Assembly: GCA_022578965.1 (NCBI GenBank)
Contig: MU400512.1
Span: 656,794-720,793, forward strand
Reading direction: 5' to 3'
Origin: Xylaria sp. FL1777
Taxonomy: Eukaryota > Ascomycota > Sordariomycetes > Xylariales > Xylariaceae
Length of the DNA: 64,000 bases
Both the position numbers and the translations under genes were made by a program. Below, in pieces: positions 45,033 to 57,840 of this stretch. Under the pieces are notes generated by a model that had not been told where the DNA came from, searched no databases, and was given only the letters and a program-made list of their open reading frames with translations. Each line of letters begins with the position of its first letter. Position 1 is the first letter of the stretch.

Positions 45033-46606
45033 CTAAGGTACATAATCATCATCGCTAGAATCATCATCCCTTGGGGTGAGATCATCGAATATCTCGCTAA
45101 CCTCGTCTGCCAAACGTCTCCAATTTCCTATCGACGCGACATGCCGCTCGCACTGCCGGAGGACCGGTTCTACTACCGGACGATCAGCGGGTAGCGCGGC
45201 CATGCACAAGGCCACGAGAGATTTGAATTCATAGCTGTAGTTGTGAGATCTGCAAAAACTTGCGGTGGCATAGGTGTAGAAGTCTGGGTGTCCCGGGATA
45301 CCAGTAGCCCGGTACATAGGTCGGTTGTCCACCACGGGGTCTAGTTCTACACGTGCTAGTTGGTGCATCAACTTCTCGCTACGTTAGCATTGATGCTCAC
45401 ATCTAAACCGCAACATATTGAGCTTACTTCTCCTACGTTCAACATGTTCTGCGCTTGAGCTGCCCCAATACTATTCGTAACAAATTAGCTTATATTCAGG
45501 GTGAAAGTCGCAGTTTCTAGTTCATTCCGAGCTTCAAATACATACCTGCCGTCTGACTCGGCAAGGCCAAAGTCAATGACCTATACTTCCTCAGTAAACT
45601 AGTATCGCATATGATTATTATGGGTTTTCTAACTTTCACTACGACATGGCATAATTAGTTACTTTTGCTAGAGACCCCTATTTCTGCAGGAAATTAAAGG
45701 AATAAAATTGGCTCTTACCTATAGGTGATACCTGATGACAGGGCGGCTGGATGTCACGAGAATCATAATCCCCAAACATCATATTTTCCACGTGGAGGTC
45801 ATAGTGACATAGTGCAGTCGCTCTGCGTCCAGGAGCCGGCAGCTTCTCCCTCGTAGATGCACGCGGATTACGGTTTGAAACGTTTGGAGGGTAAAGCATG
45901 CCCACGCAGGCACGAGTCACTAGATTTCAGTCAACTATGTATAGGCGCGAAGGAAGAAATGGGCCTTACGACAGAGGAAAAAGTACCAGAGCAACGCCTC
46001 AGATATGGCGGGTATCCCTAGTGCCTGACATCTTTCGATTAAACTCGAGCTTCAACGTGAAGAGTCAGTCGATTTATTTATCCTAGAGCGTATAAGGGGC
46101 TTTGGAAGCTGGTCCTGCTTCTAGTGCAGATTAACCAGGAATGTGACGATAGCGGCTCTGAACCTTACTTACCCGGTGCCTCGAGGAAGATATTCCATCA
46201 CGAAGAATGCAAAGTCCAAATTGCCATGAGCTTGGGGGTCGATGGGCAAGCTCCAGGGTAAAATCGGAGGCGGGTTTTGAGTTCTCCTGTGTCTAGGCAC
46301 CCTCCACTTAGTTCCTGAATGACGTTGATCACGAACAATAGACAAGAGTCGGATGTTGTGTTCAGATCCCCATAGTTTACGCAGGAATTCCTCCTCCGTA
46401 TCGATCTCATCATCGCGTCCAGCAGCACCTTGCAACACCCCTAACGGTAACACCGCATGCTTTACAACTATCCTCCGAACCTCGTTCTGTGGGGTGGTGT
46501 GCTTGTATATTATATTGCCGGCTAGGTACCTCTCGGGTTCGTAGCCATATTGGGCGCTAAAGTAATTATTCAGGTGTACAGCCCGTACCCCGGGGACTTG
46601 GGCCAT
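45033..46606 (-). CDS. Divergent protein-kinase-like protein
   Basis: Six exons in reading order: 46606-46173, 46049-45970, 45919-45732, 45580-45546, 45470-45428, 45374-45033; 373 residues, no stop. The N-lobe Lys is in RRIVVKHAVLP (Lys49) with a Glu-rich helix EEEFLRKLWGSEHNIRLL; the hinge is FAFFVMEYLPRGTG. The catalytic loop is CHYDLHVENMMFG (residues 209-221), with Asp212 and Asn217 kept but Arg of HRD replaced by Tyr. VIDFGLAESDG holds the Mg-binding Asp237. The C-lobe ends in ADRPVVEPVLRQCERHV, and an acidic tail (RDDDSSDDDYVP) follows. It may be an active, RD-independent kinase. Intron 1 and the acceptor of the last exon (GCGAG) are the least certain joins. Confidence 0.8.
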
Positions 46607-47229
46607 CTTGAATCTTTGGTATCTGATATTTTCTAAGAAGTGGTACCTGAATGGCTACCAGGGGGGATTCAGTAGCCCGATAATAACTGCAATGAACAAA
46701 GGGCCGCGGAAAGAGGCTTAGGGGATTGTGCCTCAAGTTGCGACCTGCGCAAACGGAGGTGTCTGTTTCAGCTTCTTTGTTCAGACTCGTTATTAAGAGT
46801 ATAATAACGTATTATACTAGTACTTATGCCCTAGCACTCGAAACAAAAAGCAGTTACTTTGTCTACTTTCTCTTAATATGCATCGTGCGCGTAGCCAAAC
46901 AAAAACCGCTCGGTCCCGGAAGTGTAAAATTGTTTAAAGACAACTAGGGTTTATGAGACATATTATTACTATTTTATGCATAAACATTTATAAAGAAGCC
47001 TACTGCCTAGCTAGTAAATGATAATAAAAATTTTAAAGGACAATAATTTCATTTCTCTATAGTGAAAAAAGATCGATTAGTTAAACAAGGTTAGTCTCTT
47101 CAAGTGCCAGGAAACTTCTGACCACTTTTGCATACGAGTAACCCGCCCTACAAATTGTGTCGGTCGTGGCGTATGCCTAGATTTTTAAAACGTTACTATT
47201 AAGTTTTTAATTTTATCAAGACTTGAGCA
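46607..47229. other. Intergenic region, A+T-rich to the right
   Basis: About 620 bp, upstream of the kinase-like gene. The plus frame at 46726-46947 is not protein-like. Confidence 0.55.
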
Positions 47230-47619
47230 CTATTCATTATTGGCCTTGTTAATAACCATTTGGCCATAAAACATGTAGCTTGGCCCGTCCCATCGTTCCA
47301 TGTCGGCCTCGGTAAGGAGAGCAGAGTACATGTTGAAGACTGGTATAGCCGAGTTAACTCTCCTCATGTCATCGCATTCCCCGGCGCCAAGATATGGTCG
47401 CGGCGAGTAAGAGTTGGCGACATGGGCCATTAGGAAATCGCGAATCTGCCACGTCACATCCCTACCCTCACAGGGATCGATTCAAATACTGTCAGGGTCT
47501 ATATTGTGAACTTGCACGAAGAACCTGTGTCTTCTGTTATCAGCGTCTGATCCAGCACGTAGATGTCCAAGACTATAATCAGGGGCATGGCACGCAATCG
47601 ACATACTCACTCCAAGCAT
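47230..47619 (-). pseudogene. Possible gene remnant: 129-codon frame with one in-frame TGA
   Basis: From the ATG at 47619 the frame reads MLGVSMSIACHAPDYSLG... to VHNIDPDSI, then one TGA (47484-47482), then continues as IDPCEGRDVTWQIRDFLMAH, SPRPYLGAGECDDMRRVN, AIPVFNMYSALLTEADMERW and GPSYMFYGQMVINKANNE to a TAA. The composition is protein-like on both sides of the stop. One G-to-A change on the plus strand (CGA to TGA in the gene) would explain it. Alternatively the downstream part is an exon of a spliced gene whose 5' exons I could not place. I do not recognise the family. Confidence 0.35.
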
Positions 47620-48278
47620 CTATGAAACGTCACCGCACCTTTTGGGATTAAGGGACATCGGTACTGCCTTCCAAGACAGAGACGAAAGAGAACTGTGAGA
47701 GGGCACAGATATAAAAGAATGAGAGTAGATATTGACGTGGGAGCGGGAGCGGGAAGGAGAGCAGAGGATTGAGCAAAGGGTTGTCGCAAAACGACGCCGT
47801 TGTTGCGGAATTGACAACAACGGTATTTATGGCCACCAACTCGACAAGGGTGCGCAAGGAGCTTTTGAAGGACTTGACGTCTTCGTGACTTGAGAACACA
47901 ATCGAAAGTACTTACACGGAGAAACGGTATGAATAATGGTGGCTGCGGATATGCCGAGACAAAAAGCTATTTCTAATATGAGATCTAGAGGCATGTTACA
48001 GATCTTGGATACTGTACATAGGTATGTTTAAATGGATATCATATGACTTGCAACAACTCAAAAATAAGCCTATCACGCATAACTACAGATATGACGGGAT
48101 GTAAAGTCGTCAATCATGGAGCACAACGATTGCTAAGTGTACCCGTAGTTTCACAAACAAGTGTGAGCGAGTCTAAGGAGGAAAGTAAAGAAAGAGTTGG
48201 GGTAAAAATGATAAATTATACGGGTGAATCCTCCATTCTTGATTCTAGATTTGAGGAGGTGATCAGCGCTGTCATGTA
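47620..48278. other. Intergenic region
   Basis: About 660 bp downstream of the flavoprotein gene. Pyrimidine-rich on the minus strand near 47640-47780, like a leader of the 47619 frame. No other feature. Confidence 0.5.
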
Positions 48279-50213
48279 TTAAAGTTCGTTTATATCTTCA
48301 ATAGGCCGTCCGTAGTCGTTTGCTGTCTCCTGCTGTTGCTGGGCCAAAACACTCTCCTGTTCGTCTTCGTAGTTTGGCATCGTAGATATGGGTACTCTCT
48401 CTTCGTCCTCAACGCGAGGAATGCCGGCATAATCGTCAACAATCAATCGCGCAACATTCATACCCATTAGCGCACTAGTCTCCATGGTGGATATGAAACT
48501 CTCGATTCCCGATGTGTAGTATAGCCCGTCTCCTAGGATAGGATCCTGGAACGTTACACGCGGGTACTTCTGCGGGTAAGGGTGGAACACAGTGGCGTGA
48601 AACCAGGAGACGGGACTAACGACCAAGTCGTCTGCCGCATTACCCTCGTCATCAATATTGCCCTGCACAACCGATTCTGGAATCTCAACCCCGAGTAGTT
48701 CAGACAAGAAATCCGACGTGACCGCCTGTGGCGAGAAGATTTTGTACACATAATCAGGATTATGCGTACGTGGGTTCATGACTATGCGCTGTAAAGTCAA
48801 TGAGTAGAATCCAGCTTTGCCCGCGCCAGCCTTGCCGGGGCGTGCCTCTTCATCGGCGCCTAGTGTCGTAAGGACAGAGACCGGGACGTCTGAGGCTGGA
48901 GGCATTTTGAAAAAGGCAGGGCTAAACTTATAAGATGATGCAAACAATGTTACGTGGAGCGTCGCATAGGGGATAGTGTCAATAGGGTGTTGGATAATAT
49001 TCTCGTCTGTGGTGATGTTGGCAAATTGGAAGGGCGTTGCGATGATAACGTCATCGAAAGCTACGGGATGCGATTTGGCTTCTTCGGACGCTCCATCGAT
49101 CGATTCTTTTGCTGTCGTAATCTCGTACTTTTTATCGGTATTGAGCGCAATACCTGTTACTGTCGAATTCAGGTGTACGTCTGCCCTGGATGCCTTGACC
49201 ATGTTCGCGAAGATTTGCCAATTACCACCCTCAATGGCTTTGGCGCCTTCTGGTGCCATCGCTACCATAGCTCCTAAGCCGTGGATAAACTCCAGATTCG
49301 AGGCATAATTGACACGCGTGCTAGCCTGTACAATATCACGAGCAAAAGGACCGTCAAGCTACATAGACATTCAGTATTCCTGTGAATTTACTGGCGACGA
49401 ACATGCCGACTCACATTATTTGCGGCTAGGAATTGCCGCCCAGTCATCCCTGTAATCTTGACAAGACCGAGCTGAAATGCCCTAGTAGATAGCGACCGAA
49501 ACGGAAAGAACGGCTCTTCATATAACTTCAAGAATGTGGTAATAGTGCTCTGCACTAGCTTGTGCGTATAATATGGCGCGGTACCGTATTTCCAGAACAG
49601 GCGGGCGAGATTGACCCAGTCCCAGGAGTTGGAGTCTTGAGTGTAAACGAAGGATTCTCCATCCCAGACCCCCAGAAGCCCATCTTCTTTAATGCCGGGA
49701 TCTTTCACTGTGAGGCCGAAGTCCCGCGTCGCATTAGAGAGGATATAATTCACATCCACGAAGATAGACGCGCCAAGCTCAATGGGCTCAATTGGGTCGT
49801 TGTATACATTTACCGTGAGAGTGCGACCGCCTATACGACCAGTCTTCTCGAATACGGTCACGTTAATGGCGATGCCTGACTCATTAGCAAACTTCCGCAA
49901 ATGATAAGCGGCTGATGATCCGGCAGCACCGGCACCTATGTCACAGGTTAGTGCGTGTGAACATAGGCTCTTGAGTTTCATTCCGTATCCAGTAGAGTGC
50001 GTGAAGAGATCTTAAAGGGAAAATGTGCGTGAGCCGAGCCCGCGAATTTTAAAGTGCAGTGCGTATGCAGCACCCTGGAATGTTTACAAGAGAGGAGAAT
50101 AAACATGAGGAATACAGACCAATGACGGCAATCTGCTTCACGTTGCTGCCGCTCCCTTCAACCCCGAGGATTGCCCAAAATGGGAGCAACAACAAGGAAC
50201 GGAGGACAATCAT
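48279..50213 (-). CDS. Prenylcysteine oxidase-like FAD protein
   Basis: Exons in reading order: 50213-50120, 49935-49415, 49358-48279; 564 residues. A signal peptide (MIVLRSLLLLPFWAILGVEG) is followed by QIAVIGAGAAGSSAAYHLRK, the FAD-binding GxGxxG motif, split by intron 1 at VI|G. Next come FEKTGRIGGRTLTVN, IELGASIFVDVNYIL, TGRQFLAANN joined to LDGPFARDIVQASTRVNYA, GLGAMVAMAPEGAKAIEGGN (prenylcysteine lyase domain), GLYYTSGIESFISTMETSA and MGMNVARLI. The enzyme oxidises the thioether of farnesyl- or geranylgeranyl-cysteine released when prenylated proteins are degraded, in the lumen of the vacuole or secretory path. The last 60 residues are Glu/Gln-rich and beyond the family core. This is the last gene before the A+T-rich block. 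Confidence 0.93.
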
Positions 50214-51634
50214 ATTTATAGGACCATTGTTGTAAATAAAGTAAAAGAATTGCGATCTAATGTAAAATGCACGAGCAACTGGATGGAATGATGTTCGGAT
50301 AATGATGGAAGCTTAGGAGCTTAGGAGCTTACCTAAGTACTTAACAGCTTACTATCCCTTTAGTTGGCGATTCAGCTATAATACATAAAAAGTGGGGTAA
50401 CGGGACCTCTTACATAAGAAAATAACCCAATAATACAATTATCCAAGCATTGTATCATAATTTCATTGGTTTATCTATTTATATAATGTGGCTTCTAGGC
50501 AGCACAGGCTATAATATACACCGTGCGACAATTGCTATGCAGAAACCTAAGGAGCACGGACTAGCTTTACTTAAATTAGTAGTATTTGTACATAATTTCT
50601 TAGTACTGTACTTAAAAAATGTCTTTTTTTTAATATTTACTTTTTTAAGTATAGACCTAACTTTATGTAGTAATTACAAAGTTTTAAGCTAGTATTTAAA
50701 AAGTACAAATAGCTATTTAAGCAGTTTTATAGCATTATATTTTAAATAAACTTTTATGCAATATATTAACACTTTATTTACTTTTTATTTTATTTTTTAA
50801 CTTTATTTTTACTTTATATATTTTAATATTAACTTAATAAAATAGCTAAAAACAGCAGTAAAACTATAAAGCTTAGCTTTAAAAACAATAATTTAATTAA
50901 ACTAACAATTAGTAATATTATTAAAAGTATTTATAAGCGCATTAATTAATTTATAGTTAATTTATAACTGCAATTTAATAAAATTAAAGCTATATTAATA
51001 AAAATATAATAAAAATTAAATATAGCACTAAAAAAACAAAAGCTAAAAAATAAAGTTAATAACTTAATAAATAAGCTTGCTAATTTAAAAAACAACTAAA
51101 TATTATATATAAAATAGCTAACTAATATAACAAATAATAAAAAGCTTAAAAATTTAACTTTTAACTTTTATAAGTATTTTAAGCTTAATAATTTATAAAT
51201 TAAGCAAAAATAACATATTTAAACTATTTTTCTAAATATATTTTTATTAAATAATACTATTTAGCTAAATAATTATAAAGTAAAAAACAAAATAATATTT
51301 TTAGTAATGCTATAGCTAATAAAAGCAAATTATATAACTTTTAATAAAATTAAAAGCATTTAAAATTGCTTAATTTAAATGTTAGTACTATATAAACTAT
51401 AGCTAAAAAAAGTTGCAATAAAATTAAAAAAAGACTTTTATTAAATAGCTTTATTTGTTTATTATTATAATACTAGTTAAGTAAACTTTTTAAAAGCTAT
51501 AATTTAAGTATTAGCTAAATATATATTATAAAATTAGCACAAGAGTGGCCTTTAAAGCAGCTTAATGCTTTTATATATACTTTGCACCTTTTTTTTTGCT
51601 AGCTAAAGCTAAAGTTATATAATAACTTACTTAG

Positions 51635-51738
51635 CTTATTAAGCTTACAGTAATTTAAGGCTTATTAAGCTTACAGTAATCTAAGGCTTACTAGGCTTAT
51701 AGTAATTTAATGCTTATTAAACTTGCAGTAATTTAAAA
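51635..51738. repeat. 26-bp tandem repeat, four imperfect units
   Basis: Units start at 51635, 51661, 51687 and 51713, consensus CTTATTAAGCTTACAGTAAT plus TTAAGG. Copies differ by 1 to 5 bases, mostly C/T or A/G changes. Confidence 0.85.
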
Positions 51739-53360
51739 GAAGTTATTACTTTTTTTACCTTTTCTTTGTTTATATAATTATATATTTCCTATATTTAGTT
51801 ATTTACTTAGTTCTAGTTTTTTAGCTATTAATTTTTTATAACTGCTAAATATTAATATACTTATTACTTTTAAATCTTTAAAACCTTTATTAATGCATAG
51901 TAGTAAAAGTACTTTAAAAACTTCTTTAATAAATTACTATTAAAAATTTTATTATTACTTGCAAATTAAAATTTTAAAAGCAAACTTATTATATTAATAT
52001 ATAATAAGTTTGTTATACTTTAATAGCTTTTTAATTAATAAAACCTAATACATAAAAACAAATATTAGTATAAAAAGTTAAATAATAAATAATTTATAAA
52101 ATAAACTTTTAAAAGTATATTAAAAAAATATTTAAAAAATAAAAATGCTAAATAGCATTATATAAATAAATTTTACTTAATAACTAATAAAACTAAATTT
52201 AAGTTATATTATTAAAAACAAAAAATTAAAAATTAAGTTTAAAAATCTTAAAAATTTTTAAAACTAGTAATATACTAAAACAACAAACTTTAGTACTTTT
52301 ATTAGCTACTTTTATTAAAAAAAAAGTAGTAATAAAAAAAAAAAAGTTAAACAGTAGTAATAAAAAAAAACTAACATTAATACTAATGCTATAAAGCAAA
52401 CTAGTTGCTTTAACTTAAAAAGTAGCTTAAATATTAAGCGTTATAACTTTTAAACTAGCATAAATATTAGCTATAATAATTAAAGCAGTAATAATAACTA
52501 CTATTATAATAATAAGTTAAAGTTTTAAACAAGTAATTATATTATAATTAATGCTAATATTATTATTAGTAAACTTAATGCTTACTTTTATTATTGCTAT
52601 ACTTAAAGTAATAACTTAAAATAAAAAACCTAACTTTTTATTATTACTGCTGCTTTTATTATTAAAATTATTTATAATATTAAAAATATTAAATATTAAA
52701 AGTTTTAAATTTACTGCTTTAAAGCTTTATAATAAATTTACAAATATAAAAGCCTTTTTAATTTACGTTAAACTTTATTTAAAATAGCACTTTATTACTA
52801 TTATAAAAAAGAACTAAAAAATAATAACTATTTTATAGTTTTTATTAAAAAAAGTATTAAAATAGTTTTAATTTATTTTAAAAAATTTTTTAAAAGCTAA
52901 CAAATTAATTAATTTTAAGCTAAAAATAAAAGAAATTTTTAAAAATTACGTTAAGTTTAAAAATTAAATAAAAGCACTATTTAAAAATACTTAAAAAGCA
53001 AAACACGTAAAAAAAGCACTTTATTGCTTAAAACAAATAAAAATAGCAGCAAATTATGCTATAAAGTTTAAACAATTAGTAATAATTTTAAAATTGCTTA
53101 AGCTTGTACTATTTTATTTATTTTATAATAAACTTAAAACTTAAGTTTAAAATAAACTATATAAAATAAATAAACTAGCAAAAATTAATATATATATTAA
53201 TATAATTATTATAATTAATTAATAATTATTTAATTAGTATTTTAAAACTAAAAAAACTAAAAAAAACAAAAAAAAAAATATTTAAAAGAATATTAAACAA
53301 AGGTTTAAATAAATTAGTAAAGTTTAGAAATAATAATCCTAAAATATATTTAAAGTTAAA

Positions 53361-53402
53361 TGTTATAACTATAAAAAAAAAAAACATTTTTAAAAATAAT
53401 GC
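53361..53402 (+). mobile_element. Decayed retroelement Gag zinc knuckle (CX2CX4HX4C)
   Basis: Reading in frame from 53361, codons 1, 4, 9 and 14 are TGT, TAT, CAT and TGC. That is Cys, (Cys changed to Tyr by one G-to-A), His, Cys at the exact CX2CX4HX4C spacing of retroviral and LTR-retrotransposon nucleocapsid knuckles, with Lys-coding A runs between (CYNYKKKKHF) and two stops of the kind made by C-to-T or G-to-A change. This suggests an LTR retrotransposon on the plus strand. Family (Copia or Gypsy) not decided. Confidence 0.5.
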
Positions 53403-56400
53403 TGATTTAAAAAAAAAAACAGAAAAAAAAGCTATAAAAAAGGAAAAATTTTTTAACTTAAAAAAAAAGTATAAGTTATAAAAGTTTAAAACAACAAAAA
53501 ATAATAAAGCAATTTAAAAAATACGTTTTTAAAGCAAAAATATAAAATTATTATTTTAAGTTAAAATAAAAGTACTATATTAAATAAATTTAAATGCTTT
53601 ATTTATATAAGTTAAAATAAATAAGCATATAAATATTATTTAAAAGTTTTATAGTTATTAAAACAAATTATAAAAAAATATATTTATTATATAAACAATT
53701 AAAGTTATTTAATATATAACTTAAAAAAATAGTTTAACTAAAAATAACAAACAATAAAAAATAATAAGTTAATGCAGTTAATAAACTTATAAAACTATAA
53801 AAACTTTAAACTATTAAAGCTTAAAATATAGCTTAAAAAAAAGTTATATTTAAAAAAACAAAACTATAATTATAAATAATATAGTTATTAAATTAATTAT
53901 AAACTATTAAAACACTTAGTTATTAAATAAACTTAAAAAAACAAAATTTATAAAACTTTAAAGCAAAAACAAATAAAATTAAAAGCTATAAAAAATATTA
54001 TAAAAAAAAAACTAATAAAAATAAACAAAATATTTTTATAGCTTAAATTGCTTTAAATATAACAAAACAAAAAAGCATTAATAATTAGCGCAAAAATTAA
54101 TACGTTTTAAAAACTAAAACTAGCAATTTAACTAATTACTAAAAGTTATTATTATAACAAAACTATAATAAAAAATAATAATAATATTTTATGCTTAAAA
54201 AATTTAAAACATAATAAAGTACTATAAAATTGCTATATAGTATATTATTACTACTAATATTTATTTAATAAACTAAAAAATAATTAGTTTTTTAAACAAA
54301 TTATAAAAACAAAAATATAAAACTTTTATAAATTAAAATAGTTAGTTATAACTATAGTTTATTATAAAGATTTATAAAGATTTATAACATTTAAAAAGAA
54401 TTTTAACTATATTTATAATATTATTTTAAAAAAATGTAAAAATAACTACTATAAATATTATTAGCTAATTAAAGCATAATTATATTAAAAAATAGTTGCT
54501 AAAAGTAAAAAAGCTTAAAAACTATAATTTAAAACTTAACTAAAAGCAAAAATAAAACAAAGTATAATAATATTTAAAGTACTAAATAAAATAAGCATTT
54601 AAACATTTTATAAAGAAAAATTAAAAAACAAAATAAACATTTGCTAAAAAAGCAGCAAATAGCTAAAAAAACTAAGGCTTTATATAAAGTTTAATGTAAT
54701 AACTAGTAAAACTAATTTAAAGTTAAACTTATATATTAAAAAAAAAAATATAACACTTTAATTAACTTAAAAGCATAAGCTAACATAATTTTACTTAAAG
54801 TAGCAAAATAAAATAAAATTCTTTAAAAATATAAATAAAAATCCTAAAAAATTAAAAGATTTAATAAAAGTATTTTTAGCTATAATAACAGTTATATACT
54901 AAAGTAAAGTAAAATAGCTAAATAAGCTAACTAAGCTAGTTAAAGTAAGTTTAAGCTAAGTTATATAATAAAAATAAAAGTATAAATATTACGCTAGATT
55001 TTAAAATATAGATTTAACTATTATGCTTAATATTATAAAAATTAGCTATAGTTGCTTTATTTGTATTATTAAATAGCTTTTTAATTAATTGTTCAATTTT
55101 TTAATTTATATATAGCTTAATTGCTTAAATACATAAGTTATAACTTATTTTCTTGCAATTAAAGTGTTATAATAAATCTTGCGTAATTATACTGCTTTAT
55201 TTTATTAGTATTTTTAATAAAGCCAATTTTTTATTTACTATAAATAATACTATAAAACTAACAAACAAGCAATTTATTATTGCTAACTTATATGTTTAAT
55301 TTATTTATTTATTAATTACTACAATTTTTATAAGTAAAATATAATATATTATACTTAGTTACTTTAGCTAGTAATAAGCAAAGCTTACTTAATATAAGCA
55401 GTTTAGTTATAATTAGCATAAACATTTAAGCTAATAGCTTTTAATTAATAAAGCTTAAAACAAACATATAAAAATGTTAAACTGTTTTTTTTAATTTAGC
55501 TTATAAAGCGCTTTTATTTTTTTTAGTAAAATAATAATTAAATGTTAAAATATTAATATAATCTTTAAAATAGCATAGCTAAAAAACTGTTTGTTAAAAA
55601 CCCTTAAAAAGCTAAAAAAAAAGAATTTTTGCTAAAAAGCTAGTGCTTTATAAAAAAAAAAGCACAATTGCTTTTATATAAATAAAAAAAAACAAAAAAT
55701 AAGCTTAAAAAAAAGTAAAAGTTGCTAAAACCTTTAAAAAAGCTATAATGCAAGCAAAACTAACGCTTATTTATATTAAATAAGTTTAAGTTTATGTATT
55801 AATATATAAAGCTATTAACAATTAAAAATATATTTTGTTTTTTAAGCTAATATAATTTTCTATTAAAAAATAAAAAGCAAAGTTTTTTAAATGTAAGCTA
55901 ACTATTGCTTAAAAACTTTACGCAAAACGTAGCTATTGCTTTTTTATAGCACTTATTATTAAATAAAAAAGCTTTAAAAAAAAGAAAAAAGCATGCTACT
56001 TTTATAAGTAAAAAGCTATAAAAAAATAAAGCTTGCTTAATAAAACTTATATAAAGCAAAACAAGCTAAATTAAAAAACAAAAAAACTAAACGCTATAAA
56101 GCATACAAAAAAATAAAAGCGCATAAAAAACAAAAATATAAAAGCATTTAAAAAAAAACTCAAAAAACTATAAAAAACAAGCTAGCAGTTTTTATAAATG
56201 CAAACAAAAAAAATCGTTAAGTTTTCTAAAAAAAAAGTCTAAAAAAATAGCACAAAAAAACCTAAATACATAAAATACTTAAAAATTTTAAGCACTTTAT
56301 ACCTTTTTTTTTTTTTAAACTTATATTTTTACTTAGTTTATTTTTATTATTTCTTTTAGCTTATTTTTTTTATTACTTTTATATAAACTTTACTTTAATT

Positions 56401-57721
56401 TATTATATAGCTTAAAAGTTTAAAAACTATAGCTTAATTAAATAATTTAGCTATAAAAAATCATTAGATTTTTTTATATTAATATATAAGAAATATTAAA
56501 ACTACTTATAAACAAAAAAAATAAAAATAACTAGTTTATTGTTTTTAAAAAGTATTAAAGTAATTTTATTTAGCTTAAGCTATTTTAATAATAAGCATAA
56601 TGCTAAAATTAAGCTATTATTTATACTTTTTAACTTAAAACTAAACTAATATTTATTATTTAATAAGTTAAAAATAAACAAATAGCTAAATAATCTAAAT
56701 GCTTCTTTTTATATAAAGCGCTTTAAAAACATTAATAAAATTAAATAAGTCTTTATTTATTATAATACTTCTTAAACAAAAAAAATAGTAAAAATAATAC
56801 TAAAAGATTATTTATTTTAAACAAAAGCTTATAAACTACTTAAATAAAAGTTTAAGCTTTAAAACTTTAAGCAAAATAAGTTTATTATTATTATATTATA
56901 AAATTTTAAAGCTTGCTTAAAAGCTATATATTTTATTAATTTTAAAACTTACTTTTTTTAGCATTAAATATATACTAAAAATATTAAAGCATAAAAAAAT
57001 CATTATTTTAATTTTTAACTTACTTAAAGTTTGCTTAAAAAGCTAAATTAAAATATTATTAATAAAATAATAAAGTTTTTTAAAAAGTTATATAATAACT
57101 TAAACAAAATGTTTTATAAAAACCTTTATAAAACATTAAATAACTAAATTAATAAAAAGTTTAAACTAAATTTTTACTTTAAAAAAACAAAAAAAGCACA
57201 TAAAACATAAAAAAAAGTTAATTATTTATATAATTATAATTTTAACAAGCTTTTATATATTATTATTAATGCTGTTAAGCTAGCTATTAATATAACTATA
57301 TTAGCTACTAAAACAATTATTATTAAAAAGCAGCAAATAAAATTAACTTAATATTTTGCTTATAATTAAAACATAAATAATATTACTAAGTAAATATAGC
57401 AGCTAAAATTAAAACAAAAAAACGTAGCAATTATAAAAAAAAAACTAAAAAAAATGCTAAAAAAACTACAAAATTAATATGTTTAGCTAGTTAATTAAAA
57501 ACTATAAGCACTACAATATTATAAAATTAACATAAACTTATTAAAAAAGCAAATGTTTAGCATTAATGCTATAACTTTTAAATATTTACAAAAAAGTAAA
57601 TATAATTCTAAAAAACAAAAACAAAAAAAACAATTGTTTAATTTTTTATAATAAATAAAATTAAACAATTTTTATTTAACAAAAAAAACTATTTATTAAA
57701 AATATAGCATAAATAATTATT

Positions 57722-57840
57722 ATGTTTATAAATGCAGTTTTGCTTATAAATTAAAAAAGGAAAACATTATATATTAAAACTTTAAATAGTGTTTAAAAAA
57801 GCTAAGATTTTTTATAAGCTTTAAATATATAAAAGTTTTT
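57722..57840 (+). mobile_element. Possible Copia-type reverse transcriptase remnant
   Basis: The frame from 57722 reads INAVLLIN, stop, KRKTLYIKTLNSV, stop. This aligns by eye with the block NAFLxxxLxExxYxxxPxGF found in Copia reverse transcriptases. The distance from the zinc knuckle (4.3 kb) is longer than usual for one element, so nested or separate insertions are likely. Evidence is weak. Confidence 0.25.
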
